From: Methanococcoides sp. LMO-2
Lineage (GTDB): Archaea; Halobacteriota; Methanosarcinia; Methanosarcinales; Methanosarcinaceae
Reading direction: 5' to 3'
NCBI RefSeq assembly: GCF_038432375.1
Contig: NZ_JBCAUS010000001.1
Span: 1-41,394, forward strand
DNA length: 41,394 nucleotides
Positions 38,979-41,394 of this stretch are shown here, in pieces. The notes under the pieces are model-generated. The model was not told where the DNA came from, did not search any database, and was given only the letters and a program-made list of their open reading frames with translations. Each line of letters begins with the position of its first letter. The stretch's first letter is position 1. A program made the position numbers and the translations under genes.

Positions 38979-41394
38979 ATGAGGATTGAACGAAGTATAC
39001 TGATTTGTTTTGGGATGACTTTAGTATTGATGAGCATTGGAACGGTAACAGCTCTATCGCCTCCAATTGTTTACGTTTCCGCAAATAATGATGGTGACTA
39101 CAATTGTAATGGAGTAGCTGACCAGGTTCAGATCAATCAGGCTTTGGCTTATGTTAGGGATAATCCCGGGTACACTACGGTCTACCTTAAAAAAGATGGC
39201 CTTGCCAATGATTATATTATTGATGACACAATTGAAGTTCCTTCAAATACTACTTTTACAGGAGAAAAAGGGGTAGTTGTCAAACTAAAGGCCAATATCC
39301 CTAAACCTTCAAGTTACGAATGGTCAATGGTAACTGGTAATACAGCGGTACCTGGCCACTATTACAAGAGTGCCTACAATGTCACAATATCAAATATTAC
39401 TTTTGATGCTGACAGATGGAACCAGGACAAAATTATCGAATCCAATAAAGACATGTATGGTCTTATTGAGATACGCGGTCATGGGCTTACATTCCATAAT
39501 CTAAGCTTTATTACTGGAATAGGAGACTTTATAAAAATTCCAAACTGGCAGCAGATGACACCGGATGTTGAAATTTGTGATAATTACTTCGGACGTGCAG
39601 GTCACTGTGATGTTTACATACTTTATACAGGTTACACAGGCGATGACAGGATATGGATTCATGACAATAATTTCAGTTACGTTGCCTCCAATGCTGGTAT
39701 TCGTCTGGATGAATGTTCAGGTGCACTCGTTGAAAACAACATATTTACCTCAGACGATCAGGGAGATTCTGCTATCTATATGCTCTACAGGAACGACGCT
39801 TCAAGTTTTAGCAAAGATAACGAGATAAGGTATAATGAAATTTATAACGTCCGGGAGTACGGTATAGCATTATCGGCTGAAGTGTCAGGTGACAGTGTTG
39901 TAAAGTCTGAAACAACCGGTAATCACATCCACCACAATCTTATTTATAATACACAGGGTGACGGCAGGGCCGGTGGTATTTGTGTGTATGGATATGATGA
40001 TGTATTGATCGAATATAATACCATTAACGGGTGTGATGGTGACGGTATCACAACAAGGGAGTATTACGGCAGCACAAGTACAACCGGATTTATGATAACG
40101 GTAGAGAATAATATCATAACTAATTCTCAGCTGTATAATGATATGGGATATGGGATAAACAACGTTGAAAGTAGAAGACACACCATAAACAGCGATTATA
40201 ACAACTTGTATGGTAATGCACTGGGAAGCTACAATAATTTAGCAGCTGGAGCTCACGATATATACGCGGACCCGTTATTCTATGATACAGCCAATGGCAA
40301 GTATTATCTAAATTCCAGCTGGGGAACATGGAACGGTGCAGGGTGGGAAATAATACCGGTATCCAGTCTATGTATTGATGCCGGGGATCCTGCAGACAGC
40401 TACAACCTGGAACCTGAAAACAATGGTGACAGGGTTAATATTGGTAGATGGGGTAACACTATCTATGCTTCAAAGTCTGGTACAGAAGATGAAATCAATG
40501 TGTATCCTGGCTATTCCATCCAGGATGCTGTTGATGGTGCAACCAATGGTGATACGATTGTTGTCTATCCTGGTACGTACAATGAGAATGTGAATGTGTA
40601 CAGACAGGTGAACATCACTTCATCAGGTGGTGCTGCTTTGACGAATGTCACTGCTGTATCCAACAGTGACCATGTATTCGTGGTTACTGCTGATGGTGTG
40701 ACTATCAACGGCTTTAATGTCACGGGTGCCAGTATTGGAAGTAGTGGAATATCTCTCGATAGAGTTCAAGGATGCATTATCAGTAACAACAATATTAATT
40801 TTAACAAATACGGCATTTATCTGGATAATTCCAGCAATAACTTGATCTACAACAACTGCTTAAACAACACGAACAACACTCTAATTAATGATAGTACCGG
40901 GAACTTCTGGAACATCACCAAAACAGCAGGTACAAACATTATTGGTGGATCATATTTAGGTGGTAACTATTGGGCACACCCCAATGGCACAGGATTCAGC
41001 GAGACCAATAATACTGATGCAGACAGAGATGGCATATGCGACGAAACCTATACGATTGCAGCGGGTCACATTGACTATCTGCCTCTGGCTGCACCGTCCG
41101 TCTATCCAGTTGCTGACTTTACCGCTAACGTTACTGAAGGAGATGTTCCACTCACTGTTGCGTTCACTGATCTCTCAACCGATGCAACCTCATGGTCGTG
41201 GGATATTGATAATGACGGTACTGAGGATAACTCCAGTCAGAATTTCGTTCATACCTACGATACAGCTGGTCTTTACACTGTGAATCTTACTGTCAGTAAT
41301 ATCAATGGTACTGATTCCGAGGTCAAGACCGGTTATATCAATGTGACCTCAGCTCCGGTACCTCCGGTCCTTCCGGTTGCTGATTTCAGTGCCA
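38979..41394 (+). CDS. Large surface protein, beta-helix and PKD (partial)
   Basis: An open frame of at least 805 codons starts at 38979 and runs off the window end. A signal peptide (residues 1-27) is followed by a pectin-lyase-like parallel beta-helix (about 28-470). Next come a second NosD-type beta-helix repeat region (about 500-700, with GDTIVVYPGTYNENV, SSNNLIYNNCLNN, GNYWAHPNGTGFS and DGICDETYTI) and a PKD domain (about 705-785, with PVADFTANVTEG and DTAGLYTVNLTVSN). A new PKD start (PVADFSA) begins at the edge. Such proteins form the surface layer or bind polysaccharides in Methanosarcinales. The ribosome site is GGTGGTGGGG at 38967-38976. No C-terminal anchor is visible because the gene is cut. 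Confidence 0.9.
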   Translation, partial: MRIERSILICFGMTLVLMSIGTVTALSPPIVYVSANNDGDYNCNGVADQVQINQALAYVRDNPGYTTVYLKKDGLANDYIIDDTIEVPSNTTFTGEKGVVVKLKANIPKPSSYEWSMVTGNTAVPGHYYKSAYNVTISNITFDADRWNQDKIIESNKDMYGLIEIRGHGLTFHNLSFITGIGDFIKIPNWQQMTPDVEICDNYFGRAGHCDVYILYTGYTGDDRIWIHDNNFSYVASNAGIRLDECSGALVENNIFTSDDQGDSAIYMLYRNDASSFSKDNEIRYNEIYNVREYGIALSAEVSGDSVVKSETTGNHIHHNLIYNTQGDGRAGGICVYGYDDVLIEYNTINGCDGDGITTREYYGSTSTTGFMITVENNIITNSQLYNDMGYGINNVESRRHTINSDYNNLYGNALGSYNNLAAGAHDIYADPLFYDTANGKYYLNSSWGTWNGAGWEIIPVSSLCIDAGDPADSYNLEPENNGDRVNIGRWGNTIYASKSGTEDEINVYPGYSIQDAVDGATNGDTIVVYPGTYNENVNVYRQVNITSSGGAALTNVTAVSNSDHVFVVTADGVTINGFNVTGASIGSSGISLDRVQGCIISNNNINFNKYGIYLDNSSNNLIYNNCLNNTNNTLINDSTGNFWNITKTAGTNIIGGSYLGGNYWAHPNGTGFSETNNTDADRDGICDETYTIAAGHIDYLPLAAPSVYPVADFTANVTEGDVPLTVAFTDLSTDATSWSWDIDNDGTEDNSSQNFVHTYDTAGLYTVNLTVSNINGTDSEVKTGYINVTSAPVPPVLPVADFSA

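Noticed and set aside
38726-39037. 103-codon minus-strand ORF before and within the surface gene
   Set aside because: It has no recognisable domain, has low-complexity A/T-driven composition, and overlaps the promoter, leader and first codons of a clear surface-protein gene on the other strand.
39565-41283. Several ORFs of 60-110 codons on both strands inside the last gene
   Set aside because: They are shadows of the long open frame from 38979, which has signal peptide, beta-helix and PKD features.
1-41394. Insertion sequence or prophage
   Set aside because: No transposase, integrase or phage structural gene was recognised and no flanking inverted repeats were seen.

Overview
The window comes from a methanogenic archaeon, most likely a member of the Methanosarcinaceae of the Methanolobus/Methanococcoides/Methanosarcina kind. 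The evidence is the F420-dependent methylene-tetrahydromethanopterin dehydrogenase (mtd), phosphoseryl-tRNA synthetase (SepRS), archaeosine tRNA transglycosylase, the Hef helicase/nuclease, the archaeal aromatic-pathway aldolase (ADH synthase), MEDS-domain sensor proteins, PGF-type surface proteins and a NosD/PKD surface protein. All 38 complete protein genes that I call end in TAA or TGA and none in TAG, as expected if TAG is kept for pyrrolysine.

Layout. 1-561: end of an rRNA operon, with two 5S rRNA genes flanking tRNA-Cys(GCA). 562-4311: an arsenic-type operon (ArsP-like permease, ACR3 efflux pump, metallophosphoesterase, small thioredoxin, DGC zinc protein) behind two matched ArsR-type operators. 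4404-9172: tgtA, then a tight UbiA prenyltransferase, geranylgeranyl-reductase-like flavoprotein and radical SAM operon. 9314-11700 (minus): a small Cys-containing protein, then serB with its coiled-coil partner. 12039-15186: mtd, a small membrane protein, a pyruvate-kinase-C-like protein, PAC2 and DUF473. 15280-22817: DUF169 with SepRS, UPF0147, an SSSCA1 zinc protein, hef and glyS. 23292-30160: a cell-surface and metal-uptake block holding an S-layer-type protein, a methyltransferase, a CooC-like nickel ATPase, a PGF-anchored protein and a FecBCD-type importer. 30161-30745: no protein gene, but two tandem structured small-RNA candidates. 30746-36706: ADH synthase, then three paralogous MEDS sensor genes around a dUTPase, with a broken dUTPase fragment that records a block duplication. 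36814-38570: a Cache-like lipoprotein, a small unknown protein and a DUF4386 membrane protein. 38979-end: a large beta-helix/PKD surface protein that runs off the window.

How the parts may connect. The twin small-RNA candidates show an ACC-repeat loop that is complementary to the GGTGGT-type ribosome binding sites of the surface-protein gene at 38979 and of a 29-codon leader ORF before it. This is the most unusual signal I see. The CooC-like ATPase, methyltransferase, PGF-anchored protein and FecBCD importer look like one metal-acquisition system. The UbiA, reductase and radical SAM genes look like a prenyl-ring pathway, with methanophenazine as a candidate product. Functions are read from sequence motifs and gene context only; no database search was possible.
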